Below, piece by piece: positions 40,889 to 49,619 of a stretch of DNA of 64,000 nt. The notes below the pieces were generated by a model that had not been told where the DNA came from, searched no databases, and worked only from the letters and a program-made list of their open reading frames with translations. The stretch's first letter is position 1; the number at the start of each line of letters is the position of its first letter. This stretch comes from Chersky-840 sp963848335 (lineage in GTDB: Bacteria; Actinomycetota; Acidimicrobiia; Acidimicrobiales; UBA8190), in assembly GCA_963848335.1 (NCBI GenBank), contig CAWKDD010000002.1, positions 248,001 to 312,000 on the forward strand. The letters run 5' to 3'. The position numbers were made by a program, and so were the translations under genes.

Positions 40889-41899
40889 TCACAGCTTGAC
40901 GATCACCTTGCCCGTGTTGCCCCCGGTGAACAAGAGGTTGAGCGCGTCGGGCGCATGTTCCAGGCCGTCGACGACGTGCTCGGCGTGCTTGACCCGGCCC
41001 TCGGCCAACCACCCGACCATGTCGATCTGCGCCTCGGGGAACCGCTCGAGGTAGTCCAGCACGAGGAACCCTTCCATTCGTCCCCGCTTGATGATGAGGT
41101 TGAAGATGTTGCGCGGGCCGGGGGGGCGGCTGTTCTCGTTGTAGACGGAGATGGCACCGCACAGCACCACCCGGCCTCGCATGGCCAGCTGGGCCAGGCA
41201 CGTGTCGAGGATCGTGCCTCCCACGTTGTCGTAGTAGAGGTCGATCCCTCCCGGGCACGACGATCGCAGCGCTGCGGCGACGTCGTCGGTCTTGTAGTTC
41301 ACGGCGGCGTCGAACCCGAGCTCCTCGACGATCCAAGCGCACTTCTCGGGAGATCCGGCGATGCCCACCACCTTGCCTGCACCCTTGATCCTGGCGATCT
41401 GCCCGGCGACGGACCCGGTCGCCCCCGCCGCGCCCGACACGACCACCGTGTCGCCCTCGGCCACCCTCCCCACGTCGATCATGCCGAAGTACGCCGTCAT
41501 CCCCGTGACGCCGAGCACGCTCAGCACCATGGTCGGATCGATCCCCGGTGGGATCACCTGCATCGAGGCCAGTCCGGCGTCGGCCACCACGTAGTCCTGC
41601 CAGCCCGTGAAGCCCACCACGAGGTCGCCCACCGAGTACCGGTCGCTGTTCGACGCCACGACCTCTCCGACTCCGGCACCACGGACGGTCTCACCCAGCC
41701 CGATGGGGGGCAGGTAGCCGGGCGCGTCGTCCATCCACGTGCGGATGGTGGGATCGATCGAGAGATACCGGACCGCGACCAGCGCCTCCCCCGGTCCGGG
41801 CTGGGGCACGGGCTCTTCCTGGAGCCGGGTGGTGCCGTCCTCCACCATCCCTGTCGGGCGCTGGGCCAGGACGATGTGACGATTCGTCAATTGCACCAC
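40889..41899 (-). CDS. NADPH-dependent oxidoreductase, MDR superfamily (PTGR/curcumin-reductase-like)
   Basis: 336 residues. Zinc-free medium-chain reductase with VRYLSIDPTIRTWM, the nucleotide-binding VVSGAAGATGSVAGQIARIK and YDNVGGTILDTCL. Enzymes of this group reduce alpha,beta-unsaturated ketones. GTG 41899 overlaps the end of the LLM gene by 13 bases, so the two are expressed together. Confidence 0.88.
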   Translation of the reverse strand: MVQLTNRHIVLAQRPTGMVEDGTTRLQEEPVPQPGPGEALVAVRYLSIDPTIRTWMDDAPGYLPPIGLGETVRGAGVGEVVASNSDRYSVGDLVVGFTGWQDYVVADAGLASMQVIPPGIDPTMVLSVLGVTGMTAYFGMIDVGRVAEGDTVVVSGAAGATGSVAGQIARIKGAGKVVGIAGSPEKCAWIVEELGFDAAVNYKTDDVAAALRSSCPGGIDLYYDNVGGTILDTCLAQLAMRGRVVLCGAISVYNENSRPPGPRNIFNLIIKRGRMEGFLVLDYLERFPEAQIDMVGWLAEGRVKHAEHVVDGLEHAPDALNLLFTGGNTGKVIVKL

Positions 41900-42915
41900 T
41901 CCTTGAGCTGCGCCAGGGTCGCGAGCGGATCGGGCCCGACGGGGAGGACGTTGAGCACGCTCACGCCTGCCTCACGGTAGGCGGCGATGCGCTCTTTCAC
42001 GTAACCGGGAGCACCGATGAGCGAGGTGAGCTCGAGCAGCTCGTCGGGCACCGCCGCGGCGGCCTGTTCCTTCTCCCCGCTCAGGTAGAGGTCCTGGATC
42101 CTGGCCGCCTCGGCCTCGAAGCCGTAGCGACGGGCCAGGGCGTTGTAGAAGTTGCGTCCCCGGGCACCCATGCCCCCGACATAGAGCGCGGTCATGGGCC
42201 GGGCCAGCTCGCGCAGGTGCTCGAGCCCGTCGCCGATCGCCACCAGGCCGCCGGCGGCGATCTCGAGGGGGCCCAGCTCCGGCGACCGCCGGGCGGACCC
42301 GGCGTCGAGAGCGGTACCCCACACGTCGCGCGCCCGCTCGGGGATGAACAGGAACGGGAACCATCCGTCGGCCAGCTCGGCGGTCATCTCGACGTTCTTC
42401 GGTCCCATCGACGCCACCCAGATCGGGATCCGATCGCGCACGGGGTGGTTGATCAGCTTGAGCGGCTTGCCCAGCCCGGTGCCGAGACCCGGCGGGAGCG
42501 GGATGGGGTAGAGCCCTTCGTTGGTGACCACCTCGCGGCGCCACACCTTGCGACAGATGCCGATGATCTCTCGGGTTCGCTCCAGCGGCTGCGTGTAGGG
42601 AACCCCGTGCCATCCTTCGATGACCTGGGGCCCCGACGCCCCGAGCCCCAGGATGAAACGGCCCTCGCTCAGGGCGTCGATCCCCGCCGCTGTCTGGGCG
42701 AGGAGCGCCGGGGTACGGGAGTAGATGGGCAGGATCGCCGACCCGATCTCGACGCGTTCGGTCTTCGCCGCGATGTAGCCCATCTGGCTGGGACCGTCGA
42801 GGCCGTAGGCCTCGGCGACCCAGACGACGTCGAGGCCGGCGCGTTCGAGCTCGGCCACATGATCGGCGGACTCCTTCACGCCTCGGGAGTAGTCGAGCAT
42901 CGTGCTCAGCCGCAT
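41887..42915 (-). CDS. LLM-class F420-dependent oxidoreductase
   Basis: 342-residue luciferase-like TIM barrel. ELERAGLDVVWVAEAYGLDG, GSAILPIYSRTPALLAQTAA and FILGLGASGPQVIEGWHG are typical of F420-using members (glucose-6-phosphate dehydrogenase or mer-like groups). It would move hydride between a substrate and F420. Followed by the MDR reductase with overlap; the SDR lies upstream on the same strand, giving a three-gene oxidoreductase set. Confidence 0.9.
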   Translation of the reverse strand: MRLSTMLDYSRGVKESADHVAELERAGLDVVWVAEAYGLDGPSQMGYIAAKTERVEIGSAILPIYSRTPALLAQTAAGIDALSEGRFILGLGASGPQVIEGWHGVPYTQPLERTREIIGICRKVWRREVVTNEGLYPIPLPPGLGTGLGKPLKLINHPVRDRIPIWVASMGPKNVEMTAELADGWFPFLFIPERARDVWGTALDAGSARRSPELGPLEIAAGGLVAIGDGLEHLRELARPMTALYVGGMGARGRNFYNALARRYGFEAEAARIQDLYLSGEKEQAAAAVPDELLELTSLIGAPGYVKERIAAYREAGVSVLNVLPVGPDPLATLAQLKEWCN

Positions 42916-42970
42916 GAGAGCCCCCTTCCCCGGGTAGCCCCGGGTCGTCGTGGGTGTCGCCGGCAGGGCG

Positions 42971-43753
42971 TCATGTCCGACCCGTCGGGCCCACCGTGGC
43001 GATGCCGCCGTCGACGGGGATGATGGCCCCGGTCAGGTACGCGCCGGCCCTTGACGCCAGGAAGATGGCGGCGCCCGCCATGTCGTCGGGCCGGCCGATG
43101 CGTCTGAGCGGTGCGCTGGCGGCGATCTGCTCACCGAATGCCTCGAGTGTCGCCGACATCATCTTGGACTCGAAGGGCCCCGGCGCGATGGCGTTGACTG
43201 TGATCGACGGTGCCAGTCGTTTCGCCAGGTGACGCGTGAGCTGGTGCACGGCGGCCTTCGATGCCGAGTACGAATAGGTTTCGAGCGCCGGCACGTGGAT
43301 GCCGTCGATCGACCCGATGTTGATGACCCGGGCCGGCTCGTCGGGGCTCGAGGAGGCGCGCAGCACAGGGGTCAGGAACTTCGTGGTGTGGAACACGCCC
43401 TTGACGTTGAGCGACAGCACGCGATCCCAGGCGGCATCGTCGAATTCGTCGAACGGTGCCCCCCAGGTGTTGCCGGCGTTGTTCACGAGGATGTGCAAGT
43501 GCGGCTCCCGCTCGGCCAAGGCGTCGGCCAGGGCACGGCATCCTGCTTCGGTGGAGAGGTCGGCAGCCAGTGCCATGCACTCGCCGATGCCCGACAGCTC
43601 GGCCACGAGCTCCTCGCATGCCGACTCGTGGCGCGACGACACGTACACCCTGGCACCGGCTTCCACGAATCCCGAGGCGATCATCTTGCCGATGCCACGT
43701 GATCCCCCGGTGACGAGGGCGGTCTTGCCGGCGATGGAGAACAGGTCCGTCAT
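42971..43753 (-). CDS. Short-chain dehydrogenase/reductase
   Basis: 260 residues, classical SDR. Cofactor motif ALVTGGSRGIGKMIASGF, NNAGNTWG, catalytic Ser in INIGSIDGIHV and YSYSASKAAVHQLTRHLA (Tyr and Lys). C-terminal PVDGGIATVG. Likely acts on a hydroxy- or ketoacyl/steroid-like substrate given the MaoC-type genes across the intergenic region. ATG 43753. Confidence 0.9.
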   Translation of the reverse strand: MTDLFSIAGKTALVTGGSRGIGKMIASGFVEAGARVYVSSRHESACEELVAELSGIGECMALAADLSTEAGCRALADALAEREPHLHILVNNAGNTWGAPFDEFDDAAWDRVLSLNVKGVFHTTKFLTPVLRASSSPDEPARVINIGSIDGIHVPALETYSYSASKAAVHQLTRHLAKRLAPSITVNAIAPGPFESKMMSATLEAFGEQIAASAPLRRIGRPDDMAGAAIFLASRAGAYLTGAIIPVDGGIATVGPTGRT

Positions 43754-43878
43754 GGTCGAGTGCAGCTCTCGGCGGGGAGGCGACAGACGCTAGCAACGGG
43801 CGGCGTGTCACCGCTACCAGCCATGGGATCTCCGCCGCCGGGCTCCTGTGACTGTGGGCGCGTGTCAAGCTGGGCGTC

Positions 43879-44151
43879 GTGGCGAGGGCCCGATCGAAGC
43901 GCAGCAGGGAACGGCGCTTGCGCGCCGCCCGCCGTCGCTTGCAGCCCATCCGAGGCGCCCGCGGGCGGAGTCTCCAACACCGTCGCCTTTCCGCTCCCCG
44001 AGTGGTGGGCCTGAGCCAATTCGCAGGGGGGCTGACGGGTCAGCGGCGGCGATGGCTTCCCCACAGCCGGGCCAAGGCATGGGTGCTCTCGGCCCTACCG
44101 GTGCTCATCGTCGTGATCTGGGTGCTGGCACGTGTCACTCGGCACCTCTGA
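43879..44151 (+). CDS. Small basic protein with C-terminal membrane helix
   Basis: 90 residues from GTG 43879. The first 60 residues are strongly basic (RSRERRLRAARRRLQPIRG), then a single membrane helix AWVLSALPVLIVVIWVLARV ends the protein. Tail-anchored topology would leave the basic part in the cytoplasm. No homologue recognised and the ribosome site is weak; the arginine-rich part could be a translated non-coding stretch. Confidence 0.35.
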   Translation: MARARSKRSRERRLRAARRRLQPIRGARGRSLQHRRLSAPRVVGLSQFAGGLTGQRRRWLPHSRAKAWVLSALPVLIVVIWVLARVTRHL

Positions 44152-44202
44152 CACCCGCGTCGCCTGAACCATCCGGGCTCGTCGGAGCGCGACACCCAGT
44201 GG

Positions 44203-44301
44203 CTATGTGGGAGGTTTCGCCCACCGCCGACCGAGCCATGCCACGAAGGCCAGCTCGCCCACGACGGTGAGCCACAACAGGATCCACACCGGACTCGTCA
44301 C
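44203..44301 (-). CDS. Very small membrane protein (32 residues)
   Basis: GTG 44301 is preceded by GGAG at seven bases. It encodes one helix, SPVWILLWLTVVGELAFVAW, followed by a positively charged tail (LGRRWAKPPT) and a TAG stop. Hydrophobic helix, positive end and good ribosome site support a real small protein, but there is no homology evidence. Confidence 0.4.
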   Translation of the reverse strand: MTSPVWILLWLTVVGELAFVAWLGRRWAKPPT

Positions 44302-44417
44302 AGGGCATCTCCATTTCGGTGGGCCATTCCTCGAACGCCGAATCTACCCTCGTGGCGGGAGGTGCGGCGTCGGCCTCGACTTTCGGGATCCGGTCTCCTG
44401 CCGCTAAGACTGGCGTC

Positions 44418-44987
44418 GTGGGCGAAGAGCGCAGCGACGGGACCGCTACGTTCCGACAAGAGATCGCTGCACTGGTCGGAAGGCCGGTGGGGTCGGGGAG
44501 CGCCTCGGAGGCTCCCGACCCTGTGAACCAACCGATGATCCGTCATTGGGCCGCCGCCTTCGAGGACCGCAACCCCATCTACACCGACCCGGAGTTCGCG
44601 GCAGGGACGCGCTTCGGGGCGATCGTCGCTCCGCCCCTCATGCTCCAGACATGGACGATGGCGACACCGAAGATCACCGGCATCGCCGAGCGGGGCGGAT
44701 CGCCGGTGGAGTCGACGGAGGTGGGCCCACTGGCCGTGTTCGACCAAGCAGGCTTCGTCGGTACCTTGGCATCGAATTCGGAATTCGAGATCGTGCGCTA
44801 CTTGCATCTGGGCGAGAGGATCTCGGCATCGACGGTCATCGAGTCCGTCTCCGACGAGAAGCAGACCCGCCTCGGCCCCGGACACTTCGTCACCTGGACC
44901 ACGACCTACGTCGACGAGGCGGGTGCCGTGGTGGGTCGGCAACGATTTCGCATCTTGAAGTTCAAGCCCGAGGGCGTCTCCCGATGA
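44418..44987 (+). CDS. MaoC-like dehydratase, N-terminal-type subunit
   Basis: 189 residues with the hot-dog fold of FAS1-type/MaoC-N dehydratase domains: RHWAAAFEDRNPIYTDPEFA, AIVAPPLMLQTWTM, and the strand FVTWTTTYVDEAGAVVGRQR. Such subunits pair with a second MaoC protein to hydrate enoyl-CoA, as in actinobacterial steroid side-chain degradation. Its stop overlaps the next gene by four bases, matching the two-subunit scheme. GTG 44418 has a near -10 sequence close upstream. Confidence 0.82.
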   Translation: MGEERSDGTATFRQEIAALVGRPVGSGSASEAPDPVNQPMIRHWAAAFEDRNPIYTDPEFAAGTRFGAIVAPPLMLQTWTMATPKITGIAERGGSPVESTEVGPLAVFDQAGFVGTLASNSEFEIVRYLHLGERISASTVIESVSDEKQTRLGPGHFVTWTTTYVDEAGAVVGRQRFRILKFKPEGVSR

Positions 44988-45433
44988 CGGACGCGTCGCC
45001 CCCCGAGGCCCTCGACTGGCACAGGGTTCGGGTCGGCGACACGCTCCCCGCCCTCGTGATCGACGTGACCGCCAGTGTGATCGTGGCCGGAGCCATCGCC
45101 ACGCGGGACTTCATGCCGGTGCACCACGACCGGGACTACGCCAATGCCCAGGGTGCGCCCGACATCTTCATGAACATCCTCTCCGACACCGCCTATTGCA
45201 GCCGCTTCCTCACCGATTGGGCGGGCCCCGAAGCCCAGGTCAAGAAGCTTGCCGTCCGCCTCGGGGTGCCGGTCTTCCCGGGCACGTCTCTGACCTATAC
45301 CGGCACGGTGGTCTCCACGTCCGAGGGCCACGGCGAAGGCCTCGTCGAGGTCGAATTGCGGGCCACGAACGACCTCGGCGACCACGTGACCGGCACCGCG
45401 GTGCTCTCCCTCCCCTTCGCCTCGGCCCCCTGA
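44984..45433 (+). CDS. MaoC-like dehydratase, catalytic-type subunit
   Basis: 149 residues. Hydratase motif region: IVAGAIATRDFMPVHHDRDY followed by ANAQGAPDIFMNILSDTAY, corresponding to the catalytic D-x4-H element of (R)-hydratases (here DFMPVHHD). Overlaps the upstream subunit by ATGA. Together they probably add water to a bulky enoyl-CoA. The SDR and F420 enzymes nearby could supply the next oxidation steps. Confidence 0.82.
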   Translation: MTDASPPEALDWHRVRVGDTLPALVIDVTASVIVAGAIATRDFMPVHHDRDYANAQGAPDIFMNILSDTAYCSRFLTDWAGPEAQVKKLAVRLGVPVFPGTSLTYTGTVVSTSEGHGEGLVEVELRATNDLGDHVTGTAVLSLPFASAP

Positions 45434-45474
45434 CGACGCGACGGCTGGGGCCGGGATCCCATGTCGCGGGGCCC

Positions 45475-47850
45475 TCAGGCCATCGGTCCCCGGTGCCTGC
45501 GGTGGGCGAAGAGGTCAGCCGAACGGGCCAGGTCGATCTGCACCGGCCGTTGGGTCTCGAGCAGCTGGTCGGCCCAGAGCATCTGGATCGTGGCCCGGAG
45601 CCGGTCGGCGCGGCGGCGTTGCTTGGCGTCGTCGAATGCCTCACGCAAGACGTCGTGAAGGATCTCGTCTTGGACCGGGGGCGGATCGAGCGTGTCGCGC
45701 CGGTCGGCGAGCATCTCCCCGAATTCCTCGTACCACCGGTGGCTCGAGGCGTACGAGTCGCGCAGAACTGCCCCCGCGATCGCCACCGATTCCAGCTCGG
45801 ACTGGCCCGGTTCGGGGGGGAGCGTCGGCTGGTTCGCCAGCGTGTAGGCAGCCATTCGGATCCGGTTGGAGCCGGTGAAGAGGTTGGCAACGATCTCGAC
45901 CGGCACGACCTTCGCCCCGCGCTCGGCCAGGAACTGACGAAAGGCGTCGTCGAGCCGGAGATACGCACCCTGTGCGGCCCGGAGCGCCGGACCGGTGTCC
46001 ACGACACGCGCCGGGGTGGTGAGTCGATCCACCGCATCGGCCAGATAGCCCGAGCTCTCGATGAACGCGTCGGACAGGGCGCGCCCGAGCGCGGCGGTGG
46101 CACCTCGAGGCCAGAACAGGAGCCCCACGACGACGCTCACGACGCTGCCGATGACCACGTCCTCGATCCTCGTCAGCCCGACCTTCCACCCCGAGGGCTC
46201 GATGATGTTGAAAAGGATGACGACCACGATCGTGAAGCCGGCCTGTCCGGCGGCGAAGGAGATCATGGAGGGGGCGACCCCCGACACCAGCACCGCGATG
46301 GGGAGGATGACCCACAGCGCAGCCGAATGTCCCCCCACGCCGATCATGATCGCCGAGCCCACCACGAATCCCACTGCCGTCCCTCCCACGGCGCGCAGCG
46401 CCGTGGAGCCCGTGGTGAGCGCGTTCGACCGCAGGACCGACAGTGTTCCGAGAACCACCCAGAAACCGTGCTCGACATCGGTGATCTCGACCACCGCCAC
46501 CGCCAGCGCCAGTCCCACCGCACCCCTCACGGCATTGCGGAACCACACCGAGCGCAGCGACAGGTGCGAAGACAGCCGCGACCAGAGCTGACGTGGTTGG
46601 CCGGCGCGGTCCAAGCCCATGGCGCCATCGCCGGCGGGCTCGGCGCCGCCTGCCGCGAGGGCGGCATCCGCCACCATCACGGTGGCGATACCCAGGGCTC
46701 GCGCGTGGAAGCTCGGGTCCAACGAGAACGCCATACCGACGTCCTGGCGCACCATTCCCGTCCGGGCCCGCTCCTGGGTCGTCGTCATTTCCCGGCCCGA
46801 ACCCAGCTCGATCAGCGTCGATACGTCGGTGTCGAGCTCGGCCGCGATCAGCCGCTCGAGCTCCCGGGCTGACCTCTGGACGTCCGCGATGCGGCGCGGA
46901 TCGTCGACGGGATGGTCGTTGCGGTCACAGATGAGCGAGGCGCTCAGGCGCAGGGTGTCGGACGCTGTCTGCAACAGCACCTGGACGGCCGACAGCTCTT
47001 GGGCCGTGGTGGCGTCCTCGACCAGCGTGGCGTTGCTCGTCAACCATTCGACGCGACCCACCAGCTTGGCCAGGGCGACCGCACCGGTGGCGGCGCCCGC
47101 CGCCGGGTAGGGCGTTGCTGCGAAGTACTGGCGCAATTGCGAGACCTCTTCGTCCACGACGATGCGGGCCCCGGGATCGCGTCTGCCCCCGGCATGCGCC
47201 GCCGTGAGTGCAGCGACGGCCGAAACGGTCGCCGACAGTCGCCGACGGAGATGGTCGTGCCAAGGCGGGGGCCAGATGACCATGCAGGCCGGGATGCACA
47301 GGGCCCCGGCCAGGGCCCAGCCCACGAGACGCGGGCCGACCGCTCCGGGCGGTTGGGCCACGGCCACGGGCAACACGAACGTCAGCAGTGCCGCTGTCGA
47401 GGCCGTCGCGGCCTGAGGCGAGAGGATCCCGGCGAAGAGCACGGCGAACCCGACGCCGGCCATGGCGAGCACCGCCGCCACCTTGTTGGTCGAGACGACC
47501 GTACCCAAGGAGATCAGGCAACCCCCCACGAGGAAGAGGGCGACATACGAGAACAGACGGGTCCGAGGCCGGCCCGGGATGTCCGCCAGGAGCAACAGGG
47601 CGAAGGAACCGAATGCTCCGAAGAGGCTGACCTGTGGGTTCGAGAAGGCCAAATGGGCCAGGCCGAAGACCAAAGGCATGACGAGCGCGGCCCGGACGGA
47701 CCGCTTGACGGCGCTGAGCCCGGGGTCCTCCTCCCTGACCCACCGGGCGACACTCGGCCACGCGCGCCGGTGCACGGGCGAGGGGGAGGCGTCGGTCGCG
47801 GCCATCAGATCGGCTCCGGCCGCCGGTGCCCGTCCGTCCAGGAACCGCAC
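45475..47850 (-). CDS. FUSC-family membrane protein (aromatic acid exporter-like)
   Basis: 791 residues with two groups of about six membrane helices, split by a cytoplasmic domain, as in fusaric-acid-resistance/AaeB-type proteins. First block: AALVMPLVFGLAHLAFSNPQ to LVGWALAGALCIPACMVIWP. Second block: RNAVRGAVGLALAVAVVEIT, FWVVLGTLSVLRSNAL, GTAVGFVVGSAIMIGVGG, GFTIVVVILFNIIEPSGWKV. The motif WVVLGTLSVL is the FUSC signature. Probable role is export of organic or aromatic compounds, or envelope maintenance. GTG 47850; an in-frame ATG about 15 codons later is an alternative. Confidence 0.85.
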   Translation of the reverse strand: MRFLDGRAPAAGADLMAATDASPSPVHRRAWPSVARWVREEDPGLSAVKRSVRAALVMPLVFGLAHLAFSNPQVSLFGAFGSFALLLLADIPGRPRTRLFSYVALFLVGGCLISLGTVVSTNKVAAVLAMAGVGFAVLFAGILSPQAATASTAALLTFVLPVAVAQPPGAVGPRLVGWALAGALCIPACMVIWPPPWHDHLRRRLSATVSAVAALTAAHAGGRRDPGARIVVDEEVSQLRQYFAATPYPAAGAATGAVALAKLVGRVEWLTSNATLVEDATTAQELSAVQVLLQTASDTLRLSASLICDRNDHPVDDPRRIADVQRSARELERLIAAELDTDVSTLIELGSGREMTTTQERARTGMVRQDVGMAFSLDPSFHARALGIATVMVADAALAAGGAEPAGDGAMGLDRAGQPRQLWSRLSSHLSLRSVWFRNAVRGAVGLALAVAVVEITDVEHGFWVVLGTLSVLRSNALTTGSTALRAVGGTAVGFVVGSAIMIGVGGHSAALWVILPIAVLVSGVAPSMISFAAGQAGFTIVVVILFNIIEPSGWKVGLTRIEDVVIGSVVSVVVGLLFWPRGATAALGRALSDAFIESSGYLADAVDRLTTPARVVDTGPALRAAQGAYLRLDDAFRQFLAERGAKVVPVEIVANLFTGSNRIRMAAYTLANQPTLPPEPGQSELESVAIAGAVLRDSYASSHRWYEEFGEMLADRRDTLDPPPVQDEILHDVLREAFDDAKQRRRADRLRATIQMLWADQLLETQRPVQIDLARSADLFAHRRHRGPMA

Positions 47851-47936
47851 ATATGCCAGCGGAAACTACTCCGAAGGCGTCCGAGCCGGCCCGGACCGGC
47901 CCGGGGTTGCGCAGGCGGTCCCCGCAGGTGGCGGCC

Positions 47937-48599
47937 TCAGGTCACGGCGTACGGCGTGGCACTGTGAGGCCTGGCGTAGCGCATGTGCAACAGGATCGCC
48001 CCGCAGGTGACAGCAGCGTAGAAGCACCACAACGAGGCGAACCCGTCGGCGCTGAGCCGGGCCAGCACCACGACGGCGACGAGGTTGGCCACGCCGAAGA
48101 GGACGATGTGGCGGAACCCCGACGCCAGCAAGGACCCGCATGTCGCCACGATGTAGAGCCCGATGACGAGCACCCCGTGCTGCAATCCGATCGAGTAGGC
48201 GAGATGGTACGAACCGAGCTTGACGCTCGGTCCGTTGCGCAACAGCGTGTCCAGAAGCACGGCCGAGACCCCGACACCGATGGCCAGGAAGGGCGCGATC
48301 CGCCATTTCCGGCGCCTCGTGGGTTCGAGCAGCATGATCACCAAGGGAACGAAGACCGGCAGCACGACGAACGCGATGAGCAGGTAGATCCACATCGCCA
48401 CCCGACCCAGCTGCTGAGGCACGACGCCCTGGAGGCTCCACCAGACGAAGGCCTCGTCGATCTGGTGGAACCCGAGGAGCAAGGGGAGCGCGGCGAGGGC
48501 GAGGTGATCGTGGCGGTGACGGAGGTGGCGCACGGCGTCGACACCGATGGCGGTGACGACGATGCCGCCCACGAGATCACCTTCGGGGGAGAAGCACAC
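47937..48599 (-). CDS. DUF6629 family membrane protein, copy B
   Basis: 220 residues, the same length as copy A at 36.7 kb and alignable to it without gaps, with well over half of positions identical by eye: CFSP.GDLVGG, ALAALPLLLGFHQIDEAF, YLLIAFVVLPVFVPL, SYHLAYSI, SADGFASLWC. GTG 48599 was taken by analogy with copy A. Its transcript carries the leader element that also precedes the zinc-ribbon/GAF-ANTAR operon. Confidence 0.82.
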   Translation of the reverse strand: MCFSPEGDLVGGIVVTAIGVDAVRHLRHRHDHLALAALPLLLGFHQIDEAFVWWSLQGVVPQQLGRVAMWIYLLIAFVVLPVFVPLVIMLLEPTRRRKWRIAPFLAIGVGVSAVLLDTLLRNGPSVKLGSYHLAYSIGLQHGVLVIGLYIVATCGSLLASGFRHIVLFGVANLVAVVVLARLSADGFASLWCFYAAVTCGAILLHMRYARPHSATPYAVT

Positions 48600-48677
48600 G
48601 GCTACTGCGTCGTCTCGGGCGCGCCGGGAAGTCGGCCACTGCGGACGACGGGCATCGGCTCTCCTTCGAAGGTGGCT

Positions 48678-48768
48678 CAGAAGAAGCGTCGAGCCTGTAC
48701 GGGGTGAGACCGCAACGGTCGTCCTGCCCAAACAAGGCGTCACTCCCGAGAGGGGCACTGCCAGGCTA
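48678..48768 (-). promoter_or_regulatory. Promoter and leader element, copy B (shared with 34.7 kb)
   Basis: On the minus strand GTGTAGCCT gives the -10 box (48763-48768), and the element (48750 down to 48678) repeats copy A, from GGGAGTGACGCCT through GTTTGGGC, GGACGACCGT and CGTACAGGCTCGACGC to TTCTTCTG. In the lower hairpin GCCT of copy A is GCTT here, which still pairs with AGGC through a G-U. The distance from -10 box to element is almost the same as in copy A, so it is part of the 5' leader RNA in both. Confidence 0.6.
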
Positions 48769-48778
48769 CACCCGGCGT

Positions 48779-49594
48779 TCAGCCGCCTGTGGCCGAGAAA
48801 TGCTGGTAGTCGGGGCTCGACGTCCATCGTCCACCCCATTGCCACCCCACCGAGGCGAAAGCCGCCACGAGCTCTCCGCCCGCCACCGCCATCCCCGGTC
48901 GGTATTGCCCTCGGTTTAGAAACTGCGCTCCGGCGGGCGGCTGCACCTGGCCCCCTTCGAGGTAGGGGTTCTCCACCGGGTTGACGTCGATCGCCTCGCC
49001 GTAGGCGTGGACCGACCACGACGGGGGACCGGGTGCCACCGCGTACCTGCAGTTGAAGCCCGAGGTGTTGTCGTCCGCCATCGAGGCCGGGTCCCGGCCC
49101 CCGTAGACGTCCTCGGGCTGCATCTGGTGGATGGGAAAATGCTGGGCGAAGAGGCGGGAGAAGACCTCGAGCACGGCGGACGTCACCGCCACGTTGACGA
49201 CCATGGTTCCGATGTGGGGCCGGCCGTCGAACCCCCAGTAGCTCATGGTGAGCAGGCGTAGCTGTGCGGGTCCCACCGGGCAGCCGGGCCTCCACGTGTC
49301 GGGCACCTGCCCGGCGCTGACGGCGGCCACCGTGCCCACGAACGCGGCCGAGTCGGTCGGAGGGCTTGGTTGGGGGGTATCGGTGGTCGTGGAAGCCGCG
49401 GCCCCGGGGACCGAGGTGGTGGGGTCGGGGGTCGAGGAGGGCACCGGAACGCCCCGGTTCGTCGGCCCGGTCCCGTTCGTCGGCGACGCGGCGCGGGGTG
49501 CGGCCCCCGGGGAACTGGAACACGAGGCCAGCAGTCCGCAGGATAGGAGGAAGGTGAGAAATACAGCGGCGAGGTGGCGCCCGGGCCACGGCAC
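48779..49594 (-). CDS. M15-type peptidase lipoprotein (DD-carboxypeptidase/endolysin-like)
   Basis: 271 residues. Signal peptide with lipobox LLSCGLLASCSS, a long Ser/Thr/Pro linker, then an M15/VanY-type domain. Zinc ligands appear as the His and Asp in SVHAYGEAIDVNP and the final His in DYQHFSA; the substrate loop FNCRYAVAPGPPSWS precedes them. It should trim peptidoglycan peptides at the outer face of the membrane. Divergent from the L,D-transpeptidase gene with only 25 bases between, so the two wall enzymes share a promoter region. Confidence 0.85.
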   Translation of the reverse strand: MPWPGRHLAAVFLTFLLSCGLLASCSSSPGAAPRAASPTNGTGPTNRGVPVPSSTPDPTTSVPGAAASTTTDTPQPSPPTDSAAFVGTVAAVSAGQVPDTWRPGCPVGPAQLRLLTMSYWGFDGRPHIGTMVVNVAVTSAVLEVFSRLFAQHFPIHQMQPEDVYGGRDPASMADDNTSGFNCRYAVAPGPPSWSVHAYGEAIDVNPVENPYLEGGQVQPPAGAQFLNRGQYRPGMAVAGGELVAAFASVGWQWGGRWTSSPDYQHFSATGG

Positions 49595-49619
49595 GGACGC
49601 GCACCATAGCCCGAGGTCG

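Larger units (their letters stand above)
43754..44417. other. Long intergenic region with two small ORFs
   Basis: The 664 bases between the divergent SDR and MaoC-type genes hold no large gene. Two small membrane-protein ORFs are plausible (43879-44151 plus strand; 44203-44301 minus strand) and are listed separately. I see no RNA gene. Confidence 0.4.

Noticed and set aside
44298..44942. Minus-strand frame opposite the MaoC-type gene
   Set aside because: His/Arg-rich shadow of the real coding strand.
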